The position numbers and the translations under genes are program-made. From assembly GCF_029868855.1 (NCBI RefSeq), contig NZ_JARWOV010000249.1, forward strand, positions 1 through 34,095: a stretch of 34,095 nt of DNA, written 5' to 3'. Shown piece after piece: positions 14,339-22,356 of the stretch; position 1 is the stretch's first letter, and every line of letters begins with the position of its first letter. Source of the DNA: Nocardia carnea. GTDB taxonomy: Bacteria; Actinomycetota; Actinomycetes; Mycobacteriales; Mycobacteriaceae. The notes under the pieces were generated by a model. That model was not told where the DNA came from, did no database searches, and was given only the letters and a program-made list of their open reading frames with translations.

Positions 14339-15373
14339 TCACCGATCGGCGAGCAGGACTTCCGCGATCTGGATGGTATTGAGCGCGGCACCCTTGCGCA
14401 GATTGTCGCCGGAGATGAACAGTGCCAGACCACGACCGTCCGGCACACCGGGATCCTGGCGGATACGGCCGACCAGGGATTCGTCCTTACCCGCGGCGGC
14501 CAGCGGCGTCGGCACATCGACCAGCCGCACGCCGGGTGCCTTCCCCAGGATCTCCTGGGCCCGCTGTACCGACAGCGGATCGGCGAATTCGGCGTTGATC
14601 GACAGCGAGTGGCCGGTGAACACCGGGACCCGCACGCAGGTGCCACTGACCAGTAGCTCCGGCAGACCGAGAATCTTACGGCTCTCGTTGCGCAGCTTCT
14701 GGTCCTCGTCGGTCTCGCCGGAACCGTCGTCAACCAGCGAACCCGCGAGCGCGAGCACGTTGAACGCGATGGGTGCCACGTACTTGTTCGGCGCGGGGAA
14801 ATCCACGGCGCTGCCGTCGTGGGTGAGTTTCTCGGCGTCGTCGATCACCGCGCGGGTCTGCGAGGCGAGTTCCTCGACACCGGCCAGTCCGCTGCCCGAG
14901 ACGGCCTGGTAGCTGGACACGATCAGCCGCTGTAGCCCGGCCGCGTCGTGCAGCGGTTTGAGCACCGGCATGGCGGCCATCGTGGTGCAGTTCGGATTGG
15001 CGATGATGCCCTTGGTGAGGTTGCGGGTCTGTTCCGGATTGACCTCGCTGACCACCAGCGGAACGTCCGGATCCTTGCGCCACGCCGACGAATTGTCGAT
15101 CACGGTGACCCCGGCCGCCGCGAACCGCGGCGCCTGCACGCGCGACATGGTCGCGCCGGCGGAGAACAGCGCGATATCCAGGCCGCTGGGGTCGGCGGTT
15201 TCGGTGTCCTCCACGACGATCTCGCCACCGCGCCAGGGCAGTTTCTTACCGGCCGAGCGAGCCGAGGCGAAGAACCGCACCTCGTCGGCGGGGAAATCAC
15301 GTTCGTCCAGGAGTTTGCGCATCACGGCGCCGACCTGCCCGGTCGCGCCGACCACACCTACACGTACACCCAT
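14339..15373 (-). CDS. asd: Aspartate-semialdehyde dehydrogenase
   Basis: 344 residues; reduces L-aspartyl-4-phosphate with NADPH to aspartate semialdehyde, the branch point to DAP/lysine, threonine and methionine. Motifs: GATGQVG (9-15) for NADP, NSSAWR (94-99), NPNCTT with catalytic Cys129, SSYQAVSGSG (153-162) and RVPVFTGHS with His255. It begins 3 bp after the ask stop, forming the usual actinobacterial ask-asd pair; the product supplies meso-DAP for the wall built by PonA2. Equivalent to M. tuberculosis Rv3708c. Confidence 0.97.
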   Translation of the reverse strand: MGVRVGVVGATGQVGAVMRKLLDERDFPADEVRFFASARSAGKKLPWRGGEIVVEDTETADPSGLDIALFSAGATMSRVQAPRFAAAGVTVIDNSSAWRKDPDVPLVVSEVNPEQTRNLTKGIIANPNCTTMAAMPVLKPLHDAAGLQRLIVSSYQAVSGSGLAGVEELASQTRAVIDDAEKLTHDGSAVDFPAPNKYVAPIAFNVLALAGSLVDDGSGETDEDQKLRNESRKILGLPELLVSGTCVRVPVFTGHSLSINAEFADPLSVQRAQEILGKAPGVRLVDVPTPLAAAGKDESLVGRIRQDPGVPDGRGLALFISGDNLRKGAALNTIQIAEVLLADR

Positions 15374-15376
15374 CGG

Positions 15377-16642
15377 TTATCGCCCCGTTCCGGCGTGTAC
15401 GACGGCGACCTCGTCGCCGCCGAGATCGAAGGCGCGGTGCAGTACCTGCACGGCGTCGTCGAGTTCGGTGTCCTTGACCAGCACCGAGATGCGGATCTCG
15501 GAGGTCGAGATGAGGTCGATATTGATACCGGCCTCGGCCAGCGCCTCACAGAAGGTGGCGGTGACCCCGGGATGGCTTTTCATACCGGCGCCGACCAGCG
15601 ACACCTTGCCGATGTGATCGTCGTAGAGCACCTGGGAGAAGCCGATCTCATCCTGATGCCCGGAGAGCATCTCCACCGCACGCTGACCGTCGGAGCGGGG
15701 CAGGGTGAAGGTGATATCGGTCTTCCCGGTCTCCACCTTGGAAATGTTCTGCAGGACCATATCGATGTTGATCTCGGCCTCGGCGACGGCGCGGAACACC
15801 TTGGCGGCGTATCCGGGAACGTCCGGTAGCCCGACCACGGTCACCTTGGCCTCGCTGCGGTCGTGCGCGACGCCCGTGAGGATTGCTTGTTCCAAGGGGA
15901 TGTCCTCCATCGATCCGTATACGTAGGTGCCCGGCTTGTCGGTATAGGACGAGCGCACATGTACGGGCACGTTGTAGCGGCGCGCGTATTCGACGCAGCG
16001 CAGCATCAACACTTTGGACCCGCAGGCCGCCATCTCCAGCATCTCCTCGTAGGAGACCTGCTCGAGCTTCTGCGCGTCGTTGACGATGCGCGGATCAGCG
16101 GTGAACACTCCGTCCACATCGGTGTAGATCTCACAGACGTCGGCTTCCAGCGCGGCCGCCAGGGCGACCGCGGTGGTATCCGAACCGCCGCGGCCCAGCG
16201 TGGTGATGTCCTTGCTGTCCTGGCTCACGCCCTGGAAACCGGCGACCAGCACGATCGTGCCGTCGTCGAGGGCTTCGCGGACGCGGCTGGGCGTCACGTC
16301 GATGATCTTGGCCTTACCGTGCACCGACGTGGTGATCACGCCGGCCTGGGAGCCGGTGAACGACCGCGCCTCGGCGCCGAGAGTATGGATGGCCATGGCC
16401 ACCAGCGCATTGGAGATGCGTTCACCGGAGGTGAGCAACATATCCATCTCCCGGGCGGGTGGCGCGGGAGCGACCTGTTCGGCCAGGTCGAGCAATTCGT
16501 CGGTGGTGTCGCCCATGGCCGAGCAGACCACGACCACATCGTGGCCCTGCTTCTTCGTCTCGACGATCCGTTCGGCGACGCGCCGGATCCGGTCGGCCGA
16601 GGCGACCGAGGATCCTCCGTACTTCTGGACAACGAGTGCCAC
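15377..16642 (-). CDS. ask: Aspartokinase
   Basis: 421 residues; phosphorylates aspartate, the committed step of the aspartate family pathway. The kinase domain starts VVQKYGGSSVA (4-14), with CSAMGDTTDEL, FTGSQAGV, GFQGVS and TLGRGGSDTTAVALAA (148-163). Two ACT domains follow: about 266-335 (KVTVVGLPDVPG) and about 346-415 (KVSLVGAGMKSHPG), the lysine/threonine feedback sites. GTG at 16642 is chosen because GGAGG lies just upstream and the protein begins with the family VVQKYGG. Met245 (SMEDIPLEQ) is placed where other actinobacterial aspartokinases start a separate beta chain. Equivalent to Rv3709c. Confidence 0.97.
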   Translation of the reverse strand: MALVVQKYGGSSVASADRIRRVAERIVETKKQGHDVVVVCSAMGDTTDELLDLAEQVAPAPPAREMDMLLTSGERISNALVAMAIHTLGAEARSFTGSQAGVITTSVHGKAKIIDVTPSRVREALDDGTIVLVAGFQGVSQDSKDITTLGRGGSDTTAVALAAALEADVCEIYTDVDGVFTADPRIVNDAQKLEQVSYEEMLEMAACGSKVLMLRCVEYARRYNVPVHVRSSYTDKPGTYVYGSMEDIPLEQAILTGVAHDRSEAKVTVVGLPDVPGYAAKVFRAVAEAEINIDMVLQNISKVETGKTDITFTLPRSDGQRAVEMLSGHQDEIGFSQVLYDDHIGKVSLVGAGMKSHPGVTATFCEALAEAGINIDLISTSEIRISVLVKDTELDDAVQVLHRAFDLGGDEVAVVHAGTGR

Positions 16643-16772
16643 GAGGGGTCCTCCAATGTCGGCGAACAGGCGATCAGTGCATAAGCGTACCGAGCCCGCC
16701 GTGCTTGTTCCGGCAGTATCCGCCCTGGCTGTGGAATAACACACAGCCGTGTGAGGTCACGTTTACCGCGTG

Positions 16773-16799
16773 GGGCGCCCGCCCGACGCGCGGGCGCCC
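16773..16799 (-). terminator. Terminator hairpin after the RibD/DHFR-like gene
   Basis: GGGCGCCCGC (16773-16782) and GCGGGCGCCC (16790-16799) form a perfect 10-bp stem with 7-nt loop, 21 nt past the reductase stop on the minus strand and upstream of ask. No T-run. Confidence 0.6.
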
Positions 16800-16820
16800 G
16801 AACCCGTTCCGGTGCGGGCC

Positions 16821-17405
16821 TCAGCCGCGTTCGAACCAGGTGACCTGCGCCCCGTTGCCGAACTCCTTGCGCCGCAGCGGGGTGAACCGGGTCGGCCGGA
16901 ACGCCCCGCTGATGATCGGGATGCCCACACCGGCCGATACCGGATAGCTCTTGACGATCAGCTCGTCGATCTCGTCGATCAGGGCCCCCGCGAGTTTGCC
17001 ACCCCCGGCCAACCAGATGTCCTTGCCTTCCGGGCCTTCTTCCCGCTTGAGCCGCCGCACGAGTTCGACGGGGTCGGTACGGACGAGTTCGATCTCGGGA
17101 TCGTCGATCCGCTCGAGCGTGGTCGAGACGACGTACTGCTTCATATGCGGATAGGGGCTGGCGATGCCGGCGTCGAGGGCCGGATCGTAGGTGCCGCGGC
17201 CCATGACCAGAGTGTCCCAGCGCTGGTTGGGCGTATCGACGGGCAGGCCGACGAGTTCCCGGATATGGCGCGGGACCGTTTCCGGATAGCGGGCGTTGAT
17301 CCACTGCATCATGTCGTCGGCGACCGGGTAGAAGTCCACCTCCCCGCCCGGACCGGCGATATAGCCGTCGATGGACGCGCCCACGTAGTAGACCAGCTTT
17401 CGCAT
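16821..17405 (-). CDS. RibD C-terminal/dihydrofolate reductase-family protein
   Basis: 194 residues. Typical of the RibD_C (DHFR-like) fold: MRKLVYYVGASIDGYIAGP at the start, TLVMGRGTYDPAL in the middle, KDIWLAGGGKLAGALIDEIDELIVKSYPV for the NADPH-binding part, then GVGIPIISG. These stand-alone proteins reduce small substrates with NADPH; the substrate is unknown, and replacing true DHFR is not implied. ATG at 17405 (AGGCGG upstream) fits the family better than 17423, which adds six residues. The preceding promoter has a consensus TTGACA. Confidence 0.85.
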   Translation of the reverse strand: MRKLVYYVGASIDGYIAGPGGEVDFYPVADDMMQWINARYPETVPRHIRELVGLPVDTPNQRWDTLVMGRGTYDPALDAGIASPYPHMKQYVVSTTLERIDDPEIELVRTDPVELVRRLKREEGPEGKDIWLAGGGKLAGALIDEIDELIVKSYPVSAGVGIPIISGAFRPTRFTPLRRKEFGNGAQVTWFERG

Positions 17406-17446
17406 GAGATACCGCCTGTTCATAACACTCTAATTGAAGTGGTTTG

Positions 17447-17476
17447 AACATAGTACTACGCCTGCAGTGGTGTCAA
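17447..17476 (-). promoter_or_regulatory. Promoter of the RibD/DHFR-like gene
   Basis: Minus strand: TTGACA (17476-17471), 18-bp spacer, TATGTT (17452-17447). The -35 is a perfect consensus. TTCAA repeats between -10 and the start codon could be a repressor site. Confidence 0.55.
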
Positions 17477-17601
17477 GGATGGCCGAACCGTTCGCCCGCC
17501 CGCCCATTTCCGGCAGACGACAGGACCGGCCGGCCACGGAGCAAGTAATAGCAAGGCGAAGGGGTTGTGAGACCCGACACGATCGCCGAATAATGGAAAT
17601 C

Positions 17602-17787
17602 ATGATGGCGAACGTCGGAGACCGCTTGCATGTGCACGGGCACACCGTCGGGCAAAGTGATCATGAAGGGGAGATCGTCGAAGTACGCGGACCGGAGGGA
17701 TCGCCGCCGTATATCGTGCGTTTCGACGACGGCCACGAGTCTCTGGTCTTCCCCGGACCGGACGCCACGGTCGAGCATCCGCACTGA
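17602..17787 (+). CDS. DUF1918 small protein
   Basis: 61 residues with the DUF1918 pattern: VGDRLHVHGHTVGQSDHEGEIVEVRGPEG, then PPYIVRFDDGHESLVFPGPDATVE. The family is an SH3-like beta-barrel of unknown role, very common in actinobacteria. Tandem ATGs at 17602 and 17605 leave the start uncertain by one residue. It stands alone, with a GCCCGTA/TACGGGC hairpin (17824-17843) after it. Confidence 0.85.
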   Translation: MMANVGDRLHVHGHTVGQSDHEGEIVEVRGPEGSPPYIVRFDDGHESLVFPGPDATVEHPH

Positions 17788-17823
17788 GCCCGCCCCACCC
17801 CCGCGAACCGAGCCCGAGCACAC

Positions 17824-17879
17824 GCCCGTAGTTATTTACGGGCCGCATGCCCACGGGCCGGACACCTTAATCTGTCCGG
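17824..17879 (+). terminator. Two hairpins after the DUF1918 gene
   Basis: GCCCGTA/TACGGGC (17824-17830/17837-17843, loop GTTATT) and CCGGACA/TGTCCGG (17858-17864/17873-17879) stand between the DUF1918 and SRPBCC genes. They probably end the first transcript. Confidence 0.45.
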
Positions 17880-17887
17880 GCAGCGTG

Positions 17888-17917
17888 TTGACGATCACGC
17901 GCCGCCCAGGAGACAAT
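17888..17917 (+). promoter_or_regulatory. Possible promoter of the SRPBCC gene
   Basis: TTGACG (17888-17893), 18-bp spacer, GACAAT (17912-17917), 40 bp before the ATG at 17958. The -10 matches only 4 of 6 consensus bases. Confidence 0.35.
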
Positions 17918-17957
17918 CGTGGCCTATTCGTAATAACCCGGGGGCGCGAGGGACCAG

Positions 17958-18416
17958 ATGCGTACGAAGACCGATATCAGTTTCGACGTCCAAGCCGATC
18001 CGTCTCAGGTAATGGACGCACTGATGGCGGTCGAAATGTTTGCCGAGTGGTCGCCCGATTTCACCGACGCCCGGGTGGCGACCCGAGACGACATGGGTCG
18101 CCCGCGGCGGGTGTTCGTCCAGGTCGACGTATCGAATACGCCCGATATGCAGGTGTGGGAGTTCACCTGGTCGGACCATCGGATGTCGTGGGAGGTCGCC
18201 GACAGTACGCGGGGTATCAGGGGCGGCGGATCCTTCGAGGTCACCGGCGGCGCGGGCGGTAGCCAGGTGCTGCTACGAGTCGAACAGCACACCCCCGTCC
18301 CCCTACCGGGTTTCCTGGCCAAGCGCACGGTCCGCAAAACCTACGAAACACTGGTGGAGAATTTCACCGACTACGCCGAACAGTTCGGCGAATCCGAGGC
18401 CTACGATCTCGTCTGA
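17958..18416 (+). CDS. SRPBCC (polyketide cyclase/dehydrase-like) protein
   Basis: 152 residues with a START/Bet v1-like helix-grip pattern: ISFDVQADPSQVMDALMAVEMFAEWSPDF at the N-terminus, a run of strands (RVFVQVDVSN, QVWEFTWSDHRMSWEV, GGSFEVTGG, SQVLLRVEQ), and the long C-terminal helix FLAKRTVRKTYETLVENFTDYAE. The fold binds hydrophobic ligands in a cavity; mycobacteria have many such proteins of unknown ligand. GAGGGA precedes the ATG. Its 3' end overlaps that of the convergent voltage-sensor gene by 16 bp. Confidence 0.85.
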   Translation: MRTKTDISFDVQADPSQVMDALMAVEMFAEWSPDFTDARVATRDDMGRPRRVFVQVDVSNTPDMQVWEFTWSDHRMSWEVADSTRGIRGGGSFEVTGGAGGSQVLLRVEQHTPVPLPGFLAKRTVRKTYETLVENFTDYAEQFGESEAYDLV

Positions 18417-19264
18417 TCCTGCTGCCCGTTGAGATGCCGTGCGGTGAGGTGGTGCGGTGTCGGCCCGTAGGCCGAAGGCGAGACCTTGACTCCGGACCGC
18501 ACGGACTCGCGGATCTGATCCACATTCTCCCGGATCATGTCCGAGACGAGTTCGTCGGTGCGCGGATCGGCCAGCACCTGGAAAAGGATGCGGAAAACGG
18601 TATCGGCGACCAGCCGGATGATCTCGTCGTGGAACGGGATATAGCGCACCCGTCCGGTCTGCGGATCGTTCTTGATCATCTCGACGATCATCTCGTCGAG
18701 TTCGCCGCGGTTCTCCTCCAGCGCGTTCGCGATATTGCGGGTGTAGTGGCCGGTGCGCAGTACCGCGGTGACCTCCTCCATGATCGCGATGGTCATCGGT
18801 CGTTTGATGACCTCCACGATCGTGCCCACGGAATGGTTGATCACCGCCGCGGTGACCCGGTCGCCGAAGACCCGATCGGCCACCCGGGCCAGGCGCACGA
18901 GGATCACGATGATCCGCAGCAGCCGGAAGGCCCGGAAGAACGGGCTGGTCACCGGGATCATGCCGAGAACTTCGTACCAGTAGACAAACGGATAGGTCCA
19001 CGGCCAGCCGGCCCGGCGCCAGCGCCACAGGAACTCGACCGCGAACACGGCGCAGATCGCGTAGTCCGCGATGACGATGTAACGGTAGGTATCGGGGTCG
19101 ACCTCGAAGAAGGTTATCCAGCACACCAGCACCACCGACGCGACGGCCAATGCCAGCATGACGAAATCGGTCCACAGGGCGGGCGGCTTCCGGGGGAATT
19201 CGTCCGGTTCGGCCGTTGCGGCTACGGCCATCGGACCGGGCTCCGTGGACGACGGTGTTGACAC
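18401..19264 (-). CDS. Voltage-sensor-like membrane protein lacking a pore domain
   Basis: 287 residues. Four hydrophobic segments: about 33-55 (FVMLALAVASVVLVCWITFF), 63-81 (VIADYAICAVFAVEFLWRW), 90-106 (a short WTYPFVYWYEVLGMIP) and an S4-like helix about 108-130 (FFRAFRLLRIIVILVRLARVADRV) with Arg every third or fourth residue. This is the S1-S4 sensor of ion-channel proteins. No S5-S6 or TVGYG-type filter follows; the rest (about 135-287) is a soluble, charged, helical domain. GTG at 19264 is used; ATG at 19231, with GGAG upstream, is an alternative. It could be a proton channel or voltage-responsive regulator. Confidence 0.75.
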   Translation of the reverse strand: MSTPSSTEPGPMAVAATAEPDEFPRKPPALWTDFVMLALAVASVVLVCWITFFEVDPDTYRYIVIADYAICAVFAVEFLWRWRRAGWPWTYPFVYWYEVLGMIPVTSPFFRAFRLLRIIVILVRLARVADRVFGDRVTAAVINHSVGTIVEVIKRPMTIAIMEEVTAVLRTGHYTRNIANALEENRGELDEMIVEMIKNDPQTGRVRYIPFHDEIIRLVADTVFRILFQVLADPRTDELVSDMIRENVDQIRESVRSGVKVSPSAYGPTPHHLTARHLNGQQDQTRS

Positions 19265-19418
19265 CTACATTCCCTTCGACGCCGAAAGATCGTATTCAAG
19301 TATTACCCGTTCATCGCCCACCCGAGCCGCCGAATACACCGGTGTGCGGGGCGCATACCGGTGAGCAGGACGGTACGGGGCGACCGGGTATCCGCGGCGC
19401 CGCGCAGATCTCCGACGT

Positions 19419-21053
19419 TCAGCGACCTTCGCGAATGATCGCCTCGATATTGCGCTCGGCCAACGCCGTGATGGTGAGCGACGGGTTCGCTGTGGCCGTA
19501 CTGCCGGGAATCGCCGCACCGTCCATCACGTAGAGACCGCGATATCCGTGCACCCGGCCGTGCGAATCGGTCGCCTTACCGAGCACCGCACCGCCCAGGG
19601 GGTGGGCGGTGAACAGGGCGTTCGCGTCGTATCCCAGCGCACCGTATTCGGCGAGCGCATCGGCCCGCTCCGCGATCCGCCGATCCACCGCGCGTGCTGC
19701 CGCGATCACCTCTTCCTGCGCGCGCGTCGGCCAGGACAGCCCGACTGCGCCCGTGGCCCGATCGAAACCGAAGCGCACCCGAGTGGGGTCCAGGACCACG
19801 GCGAGCGAGGCCAGCGCCCCGGTCTCGAACGGGATACCGGGGATGTACCAATTCTCCAGAGTGAGTGCGGTACCGCTGTCGTCGAAGATCCGGCTGGCAC
19901 TCGGCACACCCTGCCCGTTCCCCGCGACCGAACTGGCGCCGCGGGCCAGCACCACATCGCCGTTGGTGCCCCAGCCGTCGCCGATATGCTCGTTCAGCCG
20001 CGGCAGCGCGCCGGTCTCCCGGGCCCGGACCAGCAGTTCCGAGGTCCCGATCGAACCGGCGCCGAGGAACAACTTGTCGCAGGTGAGCGTGCGGGTGCCG
20101 ACCACCACGCCGGTGGGATGGAGTTTGGATACCGTGACCGCGAAACGACCGCCCGGTTCCTCGGCGATGGCGTCCACCCGGTGGCCCGGGAAGATCCGCG
20201 CCTTCCCGGTGGCCTGGGCATCCTTCAGATAGTTCTGGTTCAGGTCGAATTTGGCGCCGTTGGAGTTGCCGAGGTTACTTCGCCCCACCGTCGCCGAGGG
20301 CCGGGTGGAACCGTTCAGTTCGCCGCGCACCACATCCCAGGTGAAGATCGAATCGTTGGGAACGGGCCGGTAGCCGGCCTTCCGGACCTGATCGTCCCAG
20401 GCCCGCGAGTGGCTGAACGGCGCCGAGTGATAGATATCGGCGGGCATCGGGTCCAGCCGCAGCATGGACCGGACCCGCGGGTAGTAGACGCGCTCCAGCT
20501 CCCCGTAGTCGACCACGCCACCGAAGACATGGTCGAAGAGCGGGCGCTCCGGGGCGATCATCGCACCGGTGAAGATCACCGATCCACCGCCTACCGCGGC
20601 CCCGCGCCAGACATCGATACCGGGGTAGCGCGTGCAGTCGAGTACGCCGCCGAAATCGGCGAACTGCATCGGCACCTTGGTGACGCCGGTGAAGCTGGTG
20701 GTATGCCAGAAGCCGCGGCCGTCGGGCAGGTCGTCGCCGGTGAAGATCTCACGCCAGGGGTCGTTGGGCCAGCGTGACCCGCGTTCCAGCACCGTCGTGG
20801 CGACCCCGGCCTGCGCCAGCCGCAACGCGGTGACGGCCGCCCCGAATCCGGAGCCGATGACGATGGCCTCGGTATGTTGCGGAGCGTCGGGTATCGGTTC
20901 GAAGATCTCCGGAACCCATTGGGCGAACAGTTCGTGCCAGATCGGCTGTGCCGCGGCCCGCGGCAGGAGCGAGGCGGGTTTCGCAATCCCCGATCCCACC
21001 GCCCCGGCAAGCGCAGCCATCCCCGCGGCCTTGAAAAGGGATCGCCTATCCAC
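19419..21053 (-). CDS. Cholesterol-oxidase-like GMC oxidoreductase, Tat-exported
   Basis: 544 residues; flavoenzyme of the class I cholesterol oxidase kind, oxidising a sterol 3-hydroxyl (with isomerisation) and passing electrons to O2. The N-terminus has a twin-arginine signal (DRRSLFKAAG then a hydrophobic Ala/Gly run and a Pro-Arg-Ala-Ala-Ala cleavage region). FAD site GSGFG (67-71) ends in VLERG; GWGTNGD is typical of the family. The active-site His lies in AHPLGG (His484) and the Asn in ANPSLTITALAERN (Asn523), as in Rhodococcus cholesterol oxidase. GTG at 21053 is preferred (GAAAGAGG upstream, Tat motif at the very start). Sterol use is inferred from family motifs. Nearest neighbours are not sterol genes. 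Confidence 0.87.
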   Translation of the reverse strand: MDRRSLFKAAGMAALAGAVGSGIAKPASLLPRAAAQPIWHELFAQWVPEIFEPIPDAPQHTEAIVIGSGFGAAVTALRLAQAGVATTVLERGSRWPNDPWREIFTGDDLPDGRGFWHTTSFTGVTKVPMQFADFGGVLDCTRYPGIDVWRGAAVGGGSVIFTGAMIAPERPLFDHVFGGVVDYGELERVYYPRVRSMLRLDPMPADIYHSAPFSHSRAWDDQVRKAGYRPVPNDSIFTWDVVRGELNGSTRPSATVGRSNLGNSNGAKFDLNQNYLKDAQATGKARIFPGHRVDAIAEEPGGRFAVTVSKLHPTGVVVGTRTLTCDKLFLGAGSIGTSELLVRARETGALPRLNEHIGDGWGTNGDVVLARGASSVAGNGQGVPSASRIFDDSGTALTLENWYIPGIPFETGALASLAVVLDPTRVRFGFDRATGAVGLSWPTRAQEEVIAAARAVDRRIAERADALAEYGALGYDANALFTAHPLGGAVLGKATDSHGRVHGYRGLYVMDGAAIPGSTATANPSLTITALAERNIEAIIREGR

Positions 21054-21182
21054 CCCTGTACCTCTTTCGTAACGCAACAAGCGCAGGGATGGTACCGATA
21101 TTCGCCGGTATTGAACAGCGGAAGCGGCGAACGCCGCTGGGCCCGAGGCGGATTCGTCCTGGTCAGGCGAACAACTCGCTGG

Positions 21183-21947
21183 TCAGCCGAATACCAGGCG
21201 GATCACCGCGATCGTGCCCACCACCACGATCACCGCGCGCAGCACATTCGGTGACAACCGCCGGCCTACCCGCGCGCCGAGCTGACCGCCGATGATCGAG
21301 CCGGCGGCGATCAGCGCGACCACCCGCCAGTCGATCTCGGCGACCGCGATGAAAACAACCGCGGCCAGCGCGTTCACCAGCAGCGCCAGCACGTTTTTCA
21401 CGGCATTGAGCCGCTGGAGATCGTCCTGTACGAACACCCCGAGCAGTCCCACGAGCAGCACACCCTGGGCCGCCCCGAAATAGCCGCCGTAGATACCGGT
21501 CGCGAAGATCGCAGCCAGCAGAATCGGGCCGCCGTGCGTGGGAGCGGACGCCTTGTCACGCTGACGTTCGCGGACCCACGCCGAAAGCCGTGGTTGCAGT
21601 ACCACCAGCACCAGCGCGGCGATGATCAGCACCGGCACGATCGTGGCGAATGCGTCCTCGGGCAGGTTGAGCAGCAGCACCGCACCGACCGCCGCGCCCA
21701 GCAGCGACGCCGAGCCGTACCGCAGCAGCCGGGCCCGCTGCCCGGACAGTTCCCGGCGGTAGCCGATGACGCCGCTGAGCGAACCGGGTACGAGGCCGAC
21801 GGTGTTGGAGACATTCGCCGTCACGGGCGGCAGGCCGACAGCGAGCAGCACCGGGAAAGTGATCAGCGTGCCGGATCCCACGACCGCGTTGATTCCGCCC
21901 GCGGCGATACCCGCGGCGAAAACGGCCAGCATTTCCAGCCAACTCAT
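21183..21947 (-). CDS. TauE/SafE-family sulfite/anion exporter (TSUP)
   Basis: 254 residues with about eight transmembrane helices in two similar halves. Each half opens with a Gly-rich motif: GIAAGGINAVVGSGTLITFPVLLAVGLPP near 13-41 and GIYGGYFGAAQGVLLVGLLG in the middle, the hallmark of TSUP proteins, which move sulfur-containing anions or organic acids. The substrate cannot be predicted. 129 bp separate it from the flavoenzyme gene downstream. Confidence 0.9.
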   Translation of the reverse strand: MSWLEMLAVFAAGIAAGGINAVVGSGTLITFPVLLAVGLPPVTANVSNTVGLVPGSLSGVIGYRRELSGQRARLLRYGSASLLGAAVGAVLLLNLPEDAFATIVPVLIIAALVLVVLQPRLSAWVRERQRDKASAPTHGGPILLAAIFATGIYGGYFGAAQGVLLVGLLGVFVQDDLQRLNAVKNVLALLVNALAAVVFIAVAEIDWRVVALIAAGSIIGGQLGARVGRRLSPNVLRAVIVVVGTIAVIRLVFG

Positions 21948-22193
21948 GCTCGACCTCTCGACATCGCCGGAACCGTCCGGTCACTCGCACCGCACTCAGG
22001 CACGCTAACTGTTGCGGCCCCCGGCGGTTGCGACGGGCCCGCCGACCGCGGCGCAACTCCGCGTCAACGGGGGCGTCCACGCGGCCTTGCCGTGGTCGGC
22101 GCCCATTGTGACGTCGTCTCGGCGACGACCTCGGCGGGGGTCGCGCAGCCTCGACACCCGGCCGACTGTGAAACGGCGACCCTCCGCACCGCC

Positions 22194-22224
22194 TTGTCAG
22201 GGGTGGTGGCGCAGGGGGTAGACT
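22194..22224 (+). promoter_or_regulatory. leuA leader promoter
   Basis: TTGTCA (22194-22199), 19-bp spacer, TAGACT (22219-22224). A start of transcription about 7-10 nt on falls almost at the leader-peptide ATG (22235). The stretch 21948-22193 shows nothing I can support. Confidence 0.5.
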
Positions 22225-22234
22225 CGCACGGGTC

Positions 22235-22276
22235 ATGCAGCGGGCACTTCTTCTCAGCCGCCGCGACGGGGTCTGA
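22235..22276 (+). CDS. leuL: leuA leader peptide with three consecutive Leu codons
   Basis: 13 codons, MQRALLLSRRDGV then TGA. The Leu codons are CTT CTT CTC (22247-22255); CTT is rare in this CTG-preferring DNA, which suits a leucine sensor. The mRNA would be leaderless or nearly so. Stalling here would cover part of the 22263-22270 arm of the downstream alternative stems. Confidence 0.6.
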   Translation: MQRALLLSRRDGV

Positions 22277-22316
22277 TCGGACCGGCTTCCCGTCGCGGGG
22301 TTCCGCCGCGCCGGTC
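22263..22316 (+). promoter_or_regulatory. leuA attenuator: two mutually exclusive stems
   Basis: Stem A: GCGACGGG (22263-22270) with CCCGTCGC (22289-22296). Stem B: GACCGGC (22280-22286) with GCCGGTC (22310-22316), enclosing CGCGG/CCGCG. Each stem has one arm in the loop of the other, so they compete. Stem A begins within the Arg-Asp-Gly codons of the leader peptide. There is no T-run, so control could act on transcription or on access to the leuA start. Confidence 0.5.
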
Positions 22317-22356
22317 GACCCAATTCGGGAAACAATCTCACCCACGGAGAAATCGC

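Noticed and set aside
17908..17933. Four-codon leader frame (GTG GCC TAT TCG TAA) with AGGAG before the SRPBCC gene
   Set aside because: It overlaps the likely -10 box, so it would not be in the transcript; a four-codon frame is expected by chance.
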